Source: Fen-1038 sp042408355 (GTDB lineage: Bacteria > Chloroflexota > Anaerolineae > Anaerolineales > Villigracilaceae). Taken from it: a stretch of DNA of 29,288 nucleotides. This document shows positions 14,559 through 22,514 of this stretch, one piece after another; position 1 is the first letter of the stretch; each line of letters begins with the position of its first letter. Below the pieces are notes generated by a model. It did not search any database, was not told where the DNA came from, and worked only from the letters and a program-made list of their open reading frames with translations. Location: contig JBHORD010000096.1 of NCBI GenBank assembly GCA_042408355.1, forward strand, positions 1 to 29,288, written 5' to 3'. The position numbers and the translations under genes were made by a program.

Positions 14559-15950
14559 TTGACGCGCCGCCTGGGAATCGGCCTCGACGACATGTTCCAG
14601 TACGATATGCTGGCGCGCAGTCTCGCTTCGGGGCTCGGATTTCGATGGTACGCGCCCGCCGATCTGGCGCGCCTCGTCCCGTATCTTCACCTCGACCCGG
14701 CAACGCTTCATCTCGATCCGCGCGGCATGTTGACCACGTTCCGCGCCCCGTTGTATCCGGCTTTTCTTGCGGCCATTTATTTTTTCAACGGCATCAACGA
14801 CGGACGCTTCTTCGCCGCACGTATGGCGCAAACAGTTTTGGGCGCGTTGCTTGCGCCATTGACTTATTTCACGGCCTTTGCCCTTTTTCCATCTCCTCGC
14901 CAGGCGTTCCCGGCGGACGCCGGGGGAAGCGCCGGCGTCGAACGCGTCGCTAAGATCGCCGCCTGGATTATCGCGGCCTATCCGATGCTTTTGATTTTTC
15001 CCATTGCGCTGGCGACCGAGAATTTATTTTTTCTCCTTGTGCTTGCCAGCGTTTTGTCTTTTCTCAAAGTTGCGGAAAAACCGACCGCTTTCAACTTTCT
15101 GTTATCCGGCTTTCTCCTTGGTTTAGCCGCTTTGACTCGTTCTATTATTCTTGGATTTGGCGCGCTTGCGATTCTATGGATTTGGTTTGTTTTGAAACAA
15201 CGGCGCGGCGCGGTTCTTTCGCTGGCCGCGCTCCTCGTGACGATCGCGCCGTGGATAGTCCGCAACTCACTGCTTGCCGGGCGGTTGACCGGCGTCGAAA
15301 CTTCATTGGGCTATAACCTGTACGTCGGATATTCTCCGCAATCCAGCGGGACATTTACGTTTGGCCCCTCGCTCGATCTGATGTCCATTCTCGATGATAA
15401 ATCGCGTGACGAAATCGGCACGCAAAAGGCGATTCAATTTATCGAACAGGACCCGGCACGCTTTCCAGTTTTGGCCGTGAACCGGCTGGGTTACTTCTTC
15501 AACGTGGAATGGCGCGCCTTCACATATTTTTACGTCAACGATTTTCTCGGATATATTCCGCCGCCGCTTTTGATTTTGATCCTTGTGATTTTAGGCCTGC
15601 CGTTTATCGTCGTCGCATTGTCCGGCGCGTTTGGCGCGGCGCAATTGACCTGGAATCCGCAGACGATTTTGCTGGCGTTGCTTTTCGTCGGATATTTGCT
15701 TCCGCATGTTTTCATTCTTTCGGAAGAGCGATTCCACCTGGCTTTGATTCCGTTCTTTGCAGTCGCCGCCTCGGTGTTTTGGACGAACGGCTTTGCCGCC
15801 TTCAAATTGCGCCCGCGGATTCTTCTTTGGGTTGCATTGGCTGTGGTTTTGCTCCTTGCGTTGAACTGGTCAATTGAAATTTATCGCGATTGGCCGGTCA
15901 TTTCTCAAATGCTGGGGCCGAATGGCAACCAGCTTTACTTGCCATACTAA
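14559..15950 (+). CDS. GT39-like membrane glycosyltransferase, start uncertain
   Basis: The 463 residues from TTG 14559 carry the loop-1 acidic pair GIGLDDMFQYDMLARS (Asp10, Asp11) and about ten hydrophobic segments, as in GT-C enzymes using polyprenyl-linked sugars. The frame stays open upstream to 14460 and encodes ARIFLIALGLRLIPVLL, which is clearly the missing first transmembrane helix. Yet this upstream part has no in-frame ATG, GTG or TTG. Either a rare start codon (ATC 14472 after GAGG, or ATT 14517) is used, or there is a one-base frameshift after GTG 14486. The TTG given here is therefore the minimal, not the preferred, start. Sugar and acceptor are unknown. Confidence 0.75.
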   Translation: MTRRLGIGLDDMFQYDMLARSLASGLGFRWYAPADLARLVPYLHLDPATLHLDPRGMLTTFRAPLYPAFLAAIYFFNGINDGRFFAARMAQTVLGALLAPLTYFTAFALFPSPRQAFPADAGGSAGVERVAKIAAWIIAAYPMLLIFPIALATENLFFLLVLASVLSFLKVAEKPTAFNFLLSGFLLGLAALTRSIILGFGALAILWIWFVLKQRRGAVLSLAALLVTIAPWIVRNSLLAGRLTGVETSLGYNLYVGYSPQSSGTFTFGPSLDLMSILDDKSRDEIGTQKAIQFIEQDPARFPVLAVNRLGYFFNVEWRAFTYFYVNDFLGYIPPPLLILILVILGLPFIVVALSGAFGAAQLTWNPQTILLALLFVGYLLPHVFILSEERFHLALIPFFAVAASVFWTNGFAAFKLRPRILLWVALAVVLLLALNWSIEIYRDWPVISQMLGPNGNQLYLPY

Positions 15951-15956
15951 TTGCTT

Positions 15957-16571
15957 ATGAAAACCCTCCTCGGCGAACGCCTCCATTTTGACTGGAAAGT
16001 TGTGACAATCACTATCGTTACAACTTTGCTTTTGATGATTGATTATTATCATCAACTGACTCCCAACAAAGGCTATGACCGAACCATTCTGTATTTGCTG
16101 ATTCCGCTCTTTATTGTTCTGGCGGTTTTCCGGGATGATCCCCGCGATTACGGATTCACCTTCGGCGATTGGAAAACTGGTTTGATTCTCACCGCCCTCG
16201 GCATCGTTTTGATCGCGCCGATTCTTTGGTTCGTTGGGCGCGGCGCGCCCATGCAGGAATATTACCGGCCGCAATTGGCTGGTCTGCCGTGGAATACGTT
16301 CATTGATTTATTCGGCTGGGAATTCATGTTTCGCGGTTTTATTTTATTTGCCTATGCGCGCAAATTCGGGCCGGAGGCGCTGTGGCTTCAAGCCGTCCCG
16401 TTTGCGCTGGCGCACATCGGCAAGCCCGAAGTCGAGACGCTTTCGACGATCTTTGGCGGCTTTGCCTTTGGCTGGGTGGCGTATCGGACGCGTTCGTTTG
16501 TTTATCCGTTTTTGATTCACTGGTTCGTGGCTTCGTTTACGATCATCGTCGCGGCAGGTCTGCTTGGCTGA
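15957..16571 (+). CDS. CPBP-family intramembrane metalloprotease-like protein
   Basis: This 204-residue membrane protein has the CPBP (CAAX protease and bacteriocin-processing, Abi) motifs: WEFMFRG (Glu122, Arg126), FALAH (His153) and FLIHW (His188). Family members cleave membrane or prenylated substrates, process peptides, or give self-immunity. The first Glu of the usual EExxxR is Trp121 here, so activity is not certain. I took ATG 15957; TTG 15951 is an alternative. It starts six bases after the glycosyltransferase stop and overlaps the next gene by eight bases. Confidence 0.82.
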   Translation: MKTLLGERLHFDWKVVTITIVTTLLLMIDYYHQLTPNKGYDRTILYLLIPLFIVLAVFRDDPRDYGFTFGDWKTGLILTALGIVLIAPILWFVGRGAPMQEYYRPQLAGLPWNTFIDLFGWEFMFRGFILFAYARKFGPEALWLQAVPFALAHIGKPEVETLSTIFGGFAFGWVAYRTRSFVYPFLIHWFVASFTIIVAAGLLG

Positions 16572-16998
16572 TTTCACGCTTCGTCCCGCCGTGGAAACGG
16601 ATTCCGCCGCGATCAAAGATTTGATTCATCGCGTCGGGATCAACCCGATGGGCCTGGACTGGCGCCGGTTCGTGGTGGCCGTTGACGGGTCCGGGAAGAT
16701 GCGGGGTTGTGGACAGCTCAAACTGCACGGCAAAGATATTGTCGAACTGGCGTCCATCGCGGTCGAGCCGGAAGAGCGCGGCAAAGGGGTGGCGCGCGCC
16801 ATCCTCGAGCATTTGATTGCGCAGGCGCCGCGTCCGCTGTATTTGATGTGCCGCTCCAGCCTCGCTCCATTTTATGAAAAGTGGAATTTCCGCGCCGTTG
16901 CTTTGAGCGAGATGCCTCCTTACTTTCGCCGCGTGGTTCGACTCGCTTCCTTGTTCATGCCAAAAGGCGAATCTTTATTGGTGATGAGATTGTTGTAA
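16564..16998 (+). CDS. GNAT-family N-acetyltransferase
   Basis: This 144-residue cytoplasmic protein has the GNAT core. The strand SIAVEPEERGKGVARAI (about 64-80) contains the acetyl-CoA pyrophosphate-binding loop ERGKGV (71-76), and FYEKWNF is the usual C-terminal motif. It acetylates an amine on a small molecule or protein; the substrate is unknown. The TTG start at 16564 lies inside the end of the protease gene, an overlap that implies coupled translation. Confidence 0.82.
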   Translation: MADFTLRPAVETDSAAIKDLIHRVGINPMGLDWRRFVVAVDGSGKMRGCGQLKLHGKDIVELASIAVEPEERGKGVARAILEHLIAQAPRPLYLMCRSSLAPFYEKWNFRAVALSEMPPYFRRVVRLASLFMPKGESLLVMRLL

Positions 16999-17001
16999 AA
17001 T
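16996..17001 (+). promoter_or_regulatory. Candidate -10 box giving a leaderless ComEA-like mRNA
   Basis: TTGTTGTAAAATG contains TAAAAT at 16996-17001. A start of transcription seven or eight bases later would fall on ATG 17009. A near-identical string lies at 13362-13375. Confidence 0.35.
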
Positions 17002-17008
17002 GGGAGCT

Positions 17009-17599
17009 ATGAAGCAGGTCGTTTATGTTCTGATCGGATTGCTGGCCGGTTTTATTTTGGCGGGCGCGCTTTTCATTGTGACGCGCATGCCGTCCGGCGA
17101 ACCCGTCCAACTTCTGCCTTCGCCCACACAGCCGGAGATCACCATTCAGATCATCGGCGGGGTGGTTCATCCGGGCGTTTATTCGTTCGCGCAGGGAAGC
17201 CGCGTTCAGGATGCGGTGAACGCCGCCGGCGGGTTGCTGTCCACTGCCGATACAAGCTCGGTCAATCTGGCCGCGAAGCTTGAAGATGGACAACAAATCA
17301 AAATTCCGTTGGAAGGCGGCGCGGCGGCCAGCTCTGCCTCTTCGTCGAATAATTCATCGAACGCCCCGTTTTTGGTTTTGACCACGCCGACCGTTCCAGC
17401 CGGTCATCTCATCAACATCAATACCGCCACCGCCGCACAGCTCGATACGCTGCCGGGCATTGGCCCCACCACGGCGCAGAAGATCATAGATTACCGCACT
17501 CAAAACGGCCCCTTTCAAAAAATCGAAGACATCATGAACGTGCCCGGCATTGGCCCCGTTACATTCGATAACATCAAATCGTTGATTACGGTGCAGTGA
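17009..17599 (+). CDS. ComEA-like helix-hairpin-helix protein with SLBB domain
   Basis: An N-terminal transmembrane anchor (about residues 4-24) is followed by an SLBB-like domain (ITIQIIGGVVHPGVYSF onwards), a Ser/Ala/Asn-rich linker, and a C-terminal ComEA helix-hairpin-helix domain with two hairpins, LPGIGP and VPGIGP. ComEA binds double-stranded DNA at the outer face of the membrane during uptake for transformation. ComEC and ComEB are not in this window, so uptake is inferred from family only. An in-frame ATG at 17000 would add three residues; I prefer 17009 because a -10-like TAAAAT overlaps the first ATG. Confidence 0.88.
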   Translation: MKQVVYVLIGLLAGFILAGALFIVTRMPSGEPVQLLPSPTQPEITIQIIGGVVHPGVYSFAQGSRVQDAVNAAGGLLSTADTSSVNLAAKLEDGQQIKIPLEGGAAASSASSSNNSSNAPFLVLTTPTVPAGHLININTATAAQLDTLPGIGPTTAQKIIDYRTQNGPFQKIEDIMNVPGIGPVTFDNIKSLITVQ

Positions 17600-18147
17600 T
17601 GCCGTTCGATCATTTCGATTTCATCGCGCCGCTGTACAACCGTGCCGGCGAGTATTCGTCATTGGACGTCATGATGGACGCGGCGAATCTGCCGACAAGC
17701 GGGTTCCTGCTCGATGCCGGCGGCGGTACGGGACGCGTTGCAGCTGCCCTGCGCGATCAAGCCGCGGACATTGTGGTTGCAGACGTTTCGCTGGGCATGC
17801 TGCGTTTTGCCGCCTCCAAACCGGGACTTCAAGCGGCCGCGGCTCAAACGGAACACCTGCCTTTCCCCGGCGAATTTTTCGACCGCGTCATCATGGTGGA
17901 CGCGTTTCATCATGTCATTCATCAAGCGGATACGGCGCGCGAACTTTTCCGCGTGCTCAAACCGGGCGGGCGGATCGTGATCGAAGAACCGGATATTCGC
18001 AGTTTCAGCGTCAGGTTGATTGCGCTGGCTGAAAAGATGCTGTTAATGCGCAGTCATTTTCTCGCGCCGAATCAGATTGCCGCCTTGTTTGATTCTGCCC
18101 GCGTCATCACCAAAGATTCCAGCGCGTGGATTGTCGTCGAGAAATGA
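17599..18147 (+). CDS. Class I SAM-dependent methyltransferase
   Basis: This 182-residue protein has a Rossmann-like methyltransferase core: motif I LLDAGGGTGRVAAAL (about residues 37-51), the acidic end of strand 2 in VVADVS, LPFPGEFFDRVIMVDAFHH for motif II, and RVLKPGGRIVIEEPD for motif III. It belongs to the UbiE/Methyltransf_11 type; the acceptor is unknown. ATG 17599 overlaps the preceding stop by one base; GTG 17596 is an alternative. It ends overlapping the next gene as ATGA. Confidence 0.88.
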   Translation: MPFDHFDFIAPLYNRAGEYSSLDVMMDAANLPTSGFLLDAGGGTGRVAAALRDQAADIVVADVSLGMLRFAASKPGLQAAAAQTEHLPFPGEFFDRVIMVDAFHHVIHQADTARELFRVLKPGGRIVIEEPDIRSFSVRLIALAEKMLLMRSHFLAPNQIAALFDSARVITKDSSAWIVVEK

Positions 18148-19664
18148 GGCGGCAAATCAAGCCCATCTTCGGCCTGCGTGCGGATTTGAGCTTTGTCTGG
18201 CGGGGGATTGTTATTGCCGGTGTTGTCCTTCGTCTCCGGCAATATATTGCCGACCGTTCGCTTTGGTACGATGAAGCGGCGTTGGCGCTCAATATCGTCG
18301 GCCGCGGATTCGGCGGGCTACTCCAGCCTCTTGACAATAATCAAGCGGCGCCGCCTGGTTTCCTGTTCATCGAAAAATTGATTTTGCTGGCCTTTGGAAA
18401 CAGGGATTATATTCTCCGGCTCTTTCCTCTGCTTTCAGGTGTAGCGGCAGTTTATCTTTTGTACCTGACCTCCAAAGAGTATCTTGGGAAGCCGGGTTTG
18501 TTTGCGTTGTCTCTTTCTGTGGTTGCGTGGCCGTTGATTTATTATTCCACGGATGTAAAGCAATATTCCAGTGATGTGCTGGTTTCTATTGCGCTGACTC
18601 TTCTGGCGTTCCGCGCGCTGCGAAAAGGCGGGCGCAGGAATTACATCGTCCTGGCCGCGGCCGGCGTTATTTCAACGTGGCTGTCTCATCCCGCCGTTTT
18701 TACGCTGGCGTCCATTGGACTCGCGCTGGCGGTCGAAGCGCTGATGCGGAGAGACTTTTCTTTGTTCGCCCGGATATTGGGCCTGGGCGCCTTGTGGCTG
18801 GCGAACTTTGGTTTGTTCTACGTTGTTTCGGCTCAACAGGCGGTTAACGATCCCTATATGCTCAATTATTGGCAGGCTTATTTTATGCCTTTGCCTCCGT
18901 GGCGGCGCCTGGATTGGTTTCGCAATGCTTACTTCAACCTGCTGGCAGCCACAACCTACGTCAACGGATGGCCGCCGCAGTTTTTTGTGGCGATCAGTTC
19001 GCTTCTGCTGGCGGCCGGGGTTGTTTCATTTTTCGCGTCAGATCGAAATATCGCGCTGACCATGACCCTGCCTTTCTTTTTCGTGTTGTCTGCCGCCGCT
19101 TTGCAGAAATATCCGATCTACGGGCGTTTCATTTTATTTTTGCTGCCGTTTTTGTTTATATTCATGGCGAAAGGTTTGGAGCTCGTTTATTCCTTCCTCG
19201 CCCGCTTGAATCGCCCGGCGTCCTTGCTGGTTTGCGGAGGCATTGCCCTGGCTGTGCTGTGGGTGCCGGCGGAGGTAAGTCTGCAGTATTTCCGCTCGCC
19301 GTATATGAGCGAACACATCAAACCCGCCATGGCGTATATCAGCCAACAGAGTCTTCCGGGCGATGTAATCTATGTTTATTACGGCAGTCGGTTTGCGTTT
19401 GAATATTATGCGCCTTCGTTCGATTTGAGCAATGACAGGATTATTTTCGGCGTCGCAAGCCGAAGCGATCCCGCGCAGTATATTGTGGACATTAAGCAGT
19501 TACAGGGCGTTCCGAGGGTCTGGCTTGTGTTTTCACACATCTGTCCCTCCTGCGCGGTCAACGAGCAGGATTTTTATCTCCGGCATCTTGATCAGATTGG
19601 AGCGCGGAAAGGGCGCTTTAGATTTCCGGGGGTAACCGTGTATCTTTACGATTTTAGCCGCTAG
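18144..19664 (+). CDS. GT39-like membrane glycosyltransferase
   Basis: This 506-residue polytopic protein starts with a short basic segment and a transmembrane helix, then the loop RSLWYDEAALALNI (Asp43, Glu44), the typical acidic site of GT-C glycosyltransferases. NNQAAPPGFLFIEKL and repeated hydrophobic segments follow, and a soluble extracytoplasmic C-terminal region of about 100 residues ends the protein. It likely moves a sugar from a polyprenyl phosphate to a lipid or protein. ATG 18144 overlaps the methyltransferase stop; GTG 18126 is less likely. It is the last gene of the plus-strand run and converges on the acyl-CoA dehydrogenase gene 31 bases away. Confidence 0.82.
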   Translation: MRRQIKPIFGLRADLSFVWRGIVIAGVVLRLRQYIADRSLWYDEAALALNIVGRGFGGLLQPLDNNQAAPPGFLFIEKLILLAFGNRDYILRLFPLLSGVAAVYLLYLTSKEYLGKPGLFALSLSVVAWPLIYYSTDVKQYSSDVLVSIALTLLAFRALRKGGRRNYIVLAAAGVISTWLSHPAVFTLASIGLALAVEALMRRDFSLFARILGLGALWLANFGLFYVVSAQQAVNDPYMLNYWQAYFMPLPPWRRLDWFRNAYFNLLAATTYVNGWPPQFFVAISSLLLAAGVVSFFASDRNIALTMTLPFFFVLSAAALQKYPIYGRFILFLLPFLFIFMAKGLELVYSFLARLNRPASLLVCGGIALAVLWVPAEVSLQYFRSPYMSEHIKPAMAYISQQSLPGDVIYVYYGSRFAFEYYAPSFDLSNDRIIFGVASRSDPAQYIVDIKQLQGVPRVWLVFSHICPSCAVNEQDFYLRHLDQIGARKGRFRFPGVTVYLYDFSR

Positions 19665-19695
19665 GGAGCGATGATCACCGCAGGCGCCATTGTAT

Positions 19696-20844
19696 TTACG
19701 CCAGCAAATGCCTGGCGATGACCATTCGCTGTACTTCGCTGGTTCCTTCGCCGATGGTCATCAGCCGCACATCGCGATAGATGCGCTCGACCGGATATTC
19801 GCTGGAATATCCGTATCCGCCGTGAATTTGAATTGCATTGCGGCACACGCGTTCGGCTATTTCAGTGGCAAACAACTTTGCCATCGCCGCTTCTTTGGTG
19901 TAAGGGCGGCCCTGTTGCTTCATCCATGCCGCGCGATAAACGAGCAGGCGCGCCGATTCGATTTCTGTTGCGGCGTCCGCCAGCATCCATTGGATCGCCT
20001 CGAAGTTTGCAATGGATTGTCCGAAAGCCTGGCGCTCTTTGGCGTACGCCACCGCGTACTCGAATGCGGCTTGTGCGAGTCCGATGGTAATCGCTCCAAT
20101 TCCGATTCGGCCGCCGTCCAGTGTGGCGAGAGTCTGCTGTAGACCGCGGCCTTCCTCGCCGATCAAATTGCCAAGCGGGACGCGCACATCTTCGTATGTC
20201 ACGGCATGAGTGGGGGAGCCGTGCAATCCCATTTTCTTTTCGGGCTTGCCGATCTTGAGGCCTTTGGCGCTGGTCGGGACGAGGATCATGCTCAAGGAAC
20301 GGGTGCCGCCGCCTTCAGGTCCGGTGCGAACGAGGGTGATGATGTATTCCGCGATGGAGGCGTTGGTCGTCCACATTTTTGCGCCGCTGATCAGCCATTC
20401 TTTTCCGTCCTTGACTGCCTTTGTTTTGACGCCGCCCTGCAAATCGGAACCCGCGCCTGGTTCTGTCAGGGCCAGCGCGGCAAGTTTGTTTTTCCCGCTG
20501 GCCACAAGCGGCAGCCATTTCTTTTTGAGCGCTTCGCTTCCGTACTGGACGAGCGGCATTGTGCCAAGCCCGTTGTGCGCGGCGATCGAAAGCGCAGTGG
20601 AACCGCAGCCCCAGCCCAGTTCTTCGAGAGCGATTGCCGCGCTGACGGCGTCCACGCCTGCGCCGCCGTATTCTTCCGGGATGTTCAAGCCGAGCAATCC
20701 AAGCGGACCCATCTTGCGGGTTGCTTCCCAATTGAATTCGCTTTTCTCATCCACTTCTTTGGCTTTGGGACGGACTTCTTTTTCCACGAACTCGTGAACG
20801 GTTCTTTTCCACAGTCGTTGTTCGTCGTTCAGATCAAAGTTCAT
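19696..20844 (-). CDS. Acyl-CoA dehydrogenase (second copy)
   Basis: This 382-residue FAD enzyme has ALTEPGAGSDLQGG and AKMWTTNA in the middle domain, QIHGGYGYSSEYPVERIYRD in the C-terminal domain, and the expected catalytic Glu366 in IGEGTSEVQR. It is related to but clearly different from the one at 7811, so the two probably act on different acyl-CoAs. GGYGYSSEYPVERIYRD is common in short or branched-chain enzymes, but specificity is not settled. AGGAGGAGC lies just before the ATG. It is the last gene of a minus-strand group with the DsrE and DUF2007 genes upstream. Confidence 0.93.
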   Translation of the reverse strand: MNFDLNDEQRLWKRTVHEFVEKEVRPKAKEVDEKSEFNWEATRKMGPLGLLGLNIPEEYGGAGVDAVSAAIALEELGWGCGSTALSIAAHNGLGTMPLVQYGSEALKKKWLPLVASGKNKLAALALTEPGAGSDLQGGVKTKAVKDGKEWLISGAKMWTTNASIAEYIITLVRTGPEGGGTRSLSMILVPTSAKGLKIGKPEKKMGLHGSPTHAVTYEDVRVPLGNLIGEEGRGLQQTLATLDGGRIGIGAITIGLAQAAFEYAVAYAKERQAFGQSIANFEAIQWMLADAATEIESARLLVYRAAWMKQQGRPYTKEAAMAKLFATEIAERVCRNAIQIHGGYGYSSEYPVERIYRDVRLMTIGEGTSEVQRMVIARHLLA

Positions 20845-20868
20845 TGCCGCTCCTCCTCAGGCTTTTGT

Positions 20869-21213
20869 TTAGAGTGTGATGACTTTACCCGCTTTTGTTT
20901 GCGCTTCGATGATGTCCGGCATTCCTCCGACGATTCCGACCTGCACGCGTTTTGATAGTCCCATGGCTTCGAGGCAGGTCGAGCAGATGATCAGGCGTAC
21001 GCCGTTCTTTTCCAACTGACGCAAGGGTTCAAGTACAGGCGAATCTTCAATCGTCAGTTTTACGCCGTCGGTGTAGAAGCAGATGGCTTGAGGAAAATTG
21101 TTGTTCTGCAAAAGCAGGCGGAAATACTTTTCGATCAGCCTGATCGGCAGATCCGGATTGTCCGCGGCGCGTCCCATGCCGTAACTGGTAACAAGTAAAA
21201 CGGTATCCTTCAT
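20869..21213 (-). CDS. DsrE-family protein
   Basis: This 114-residue protein has the DsrE/YedF-like fold: an N-terminal strand TVLLVTSYGMG, AICFYTDGVKL in the middle, and IICSTCLEAMGL with Cys77 and Cys80. Family members carry sulfur or selenium as persulfide or act as peroxiredoxin-like partners. The Cys pair is consistent with that, but no sulfur-relay partner (TusA, SelD) is nearby. Its ATG overlaps the stop of the DUF2007 gene (ATGA), so the two are translated together. Confidence 0.85.
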   Translation of the reverse strand: MKDTVLLVTSYGMGRAADNPDLPIRLIEKYFRLLLQNNNFPQAICFYTDGVKLTIEDSPVLEPLRQLEKNGVRLIICSTCLEAMGLSKRVQVGIVGGMPDIIEAQTKAGKVITL

Positions 21214-21452
21214 TCGCCCTCTCTTGATTCGTTGTATTGTTCGAGAATTTCTTTGGCCTCTTTTATTTGTTCCTTTGGAACGAACATTTGCACGCGCCCC
21301 AAACCGTCAATCATCACCGGATAAACGTTGTGACCGATTGCTTCCTGAAATAATTCCACGCGTATCCCTTCGGCTTCAAGATAACTTTTGAGCAGGTCGG
21401 CCTCCATGCGGCCGTTGACTTCCGCCAGCAATTCGTACTTGAGCAGATCCAT
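21210..21452 (-). CDS. DUF2007-like small protein
   Basis: This 80-residue protein resembles DUF2007, called a putative signal transducing protein. It has an N-terminal strand, a helix EADLLKSYLEAEGIRVEL, then a strand and helix MFVPKEQIKEAKEIL. The fold is ferredoxin-like by family; the molecular role is unknown. GAGGAG lies before the ATG. Overlap with the DsrE gene suggests a joint function. Confidence 0.8.
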   Translation of the reverse strand: MDLLKYELLAEVNGRMEADLLKSYLEAEGIRVELFQEAIGHNVYPVMIDGLGRVQMFVPKEQIKEAKEILEQYNESREGE

Positions 21453-21488
21453 TTTTGCTCCTCATTCGCGCAATATGGAATGATCGTC

Positions 21489-22322
21489 CTATTTCCATAC
21501 CGCGATGAATAATATCGTCCACAGCGCGCTGACGATCAACTGGCGCATTCCGATCTGCACCGGTTTCCAGCGCGCCGCCGGATGGTCAATGCCCCATAGT
21601 GTTTCGAGCCATTGAACCAGATAGGGGATGAAAATCAGGCGGGGCAGGATTCCTGCGCCCAAGCCCAACGCGGCGGTCATGAAAAGATTGAAGGATGTGT
21701 AAGCAAAGGCGTTTGTCCCGGCGCGGAAGCGTTCGTAACGGTTGGGAATTGATTTCCATTCGCGCTGTTCCAATCGAAGATAAGCATACATGATGGACGC
21801 CGCCGATTGAAGCCATGTCAACAGCCAAAGCCACCATCCAGACGCGTCATAATGCCGGATGCCAATCCAATAGGCGGCGGGCGCAACCAGTGACAGCACG
21901 CCGGTGGCGATCACCTCGACAATGGCCTGCCTTCGCTCCGCGCGGCGGCTCACCAGCCATAGATGCCATGCAAAGACGGGAATGCCGGGAATGGCAAGAT
22001 AGGCAATAAAGCCGTCGCCGAGCAAAAATAATTCCGTCAGCGCGAGCAGTGCGATGATGCCGTAAACCATCGCCCAAAAGCGCGCCGCAGGTAAGTCCGA
22101 CCGCGGGCGGCGGCCGGAGTAGGCTTTGACGATCATTGTCATCGGCTGGCGCAAAAGAAACGCGGCGACAGCCGCGAGACACAAACTGAAGGTGGCATAA
22201 CTGAATGCCCGGCCCGCAAAGATGCCGATGATCAGCGGACTAAAGATAAAAACCCATGAGCCGTGATCTTGAGGAATCGCGATCTGTTTGCGAAATAGAT
22301 AAGCGGAAGTAGTGGAAGCCAT
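21489..22322 (-). CDS. YwiC-like membrane protein
   Basis: This 277-residue protein has the family hallmark IPQDHGSW (16-23) before the first membrane segment, and about seven to eight transmembrane segments. YwiC-like proteins have no settled function. In Bacillus the gene lies near nitrate respiration genes, but nothing of the kind is seen here. The start at ATG 22322 lies directly after an extended -10 box and has no ribosome-binding site, so the mRNA is probably leaderless. It is followed 36 bases later by the DUF2007 gene. Confidence 0.82.
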   Translation of the reverse strand: MASTTSAYLFRKQIAIPQDHGSWVFIFSPLIIGIFAGRAFSYATFSLCLAAVAAFLLRQPMTMIVKAYSGRRPRSDLPAARFWAMVYGIIALLALTELFLLGDGFIAYLAIPGIPVFAWHLWLVSRRAERRQAIVEVIATGVLSLVAPAAYWIGIRHYDASGWWLWLLTWLQSAASIMYAYLRLEQREWKSIPNRYERFRAGTNAFAYTSFNLFMTAALGLGAGILPRLIFIPYLVQWLETLWGIDHPAARWKPVQIGMRQLIVSALWTILFIAVWK

Positions 22323-22328
22323 GCATGT

Positions 22329-22337
22329 ATTATAGCA
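22329..22337 (-). promoter_or_regulatory. Extended -10 promoter, leaderless start of YwiC-like gene
   Basis: On the minus strand TGCTATAAT (extended -10 TGn plus perfect TATAAT, the hexamer at 22329-22334) ends six bases before the ATG. Transcription would begin at or within a base or two of the start codon. Confidence 0.55.
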
Positions 22338-22514
22338 AACTTGTACTGCGCGGGACGGAATGCCGCAATAAGTTGTGTGTTGAGTTTTTGCGGCTCTTTC
22401 GTAATTGACTTCGTGTCACTTCGACGCGGCTTTGCCAGTCTGTGCAGGCCTGGGCTGCCGCTGCGGCCGGAGAGACGCGGGACGCCGTTCATGCGGTGAG
22501 AATAAAGGATGCAT

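Noticed and set aside
13382..14593. 403-codon minus-strand open frame over the SET genes
   Set aside because: Both SET genes on the plus strand have complete motifs and ribosome-binding sites; the antisense frame shows no known motif.
22323..22514. Possible small gene between the YwiC-like and hydroxylase genes
   Set aside because: No frame with a start, ribosome-binding site and sensible composition was found.
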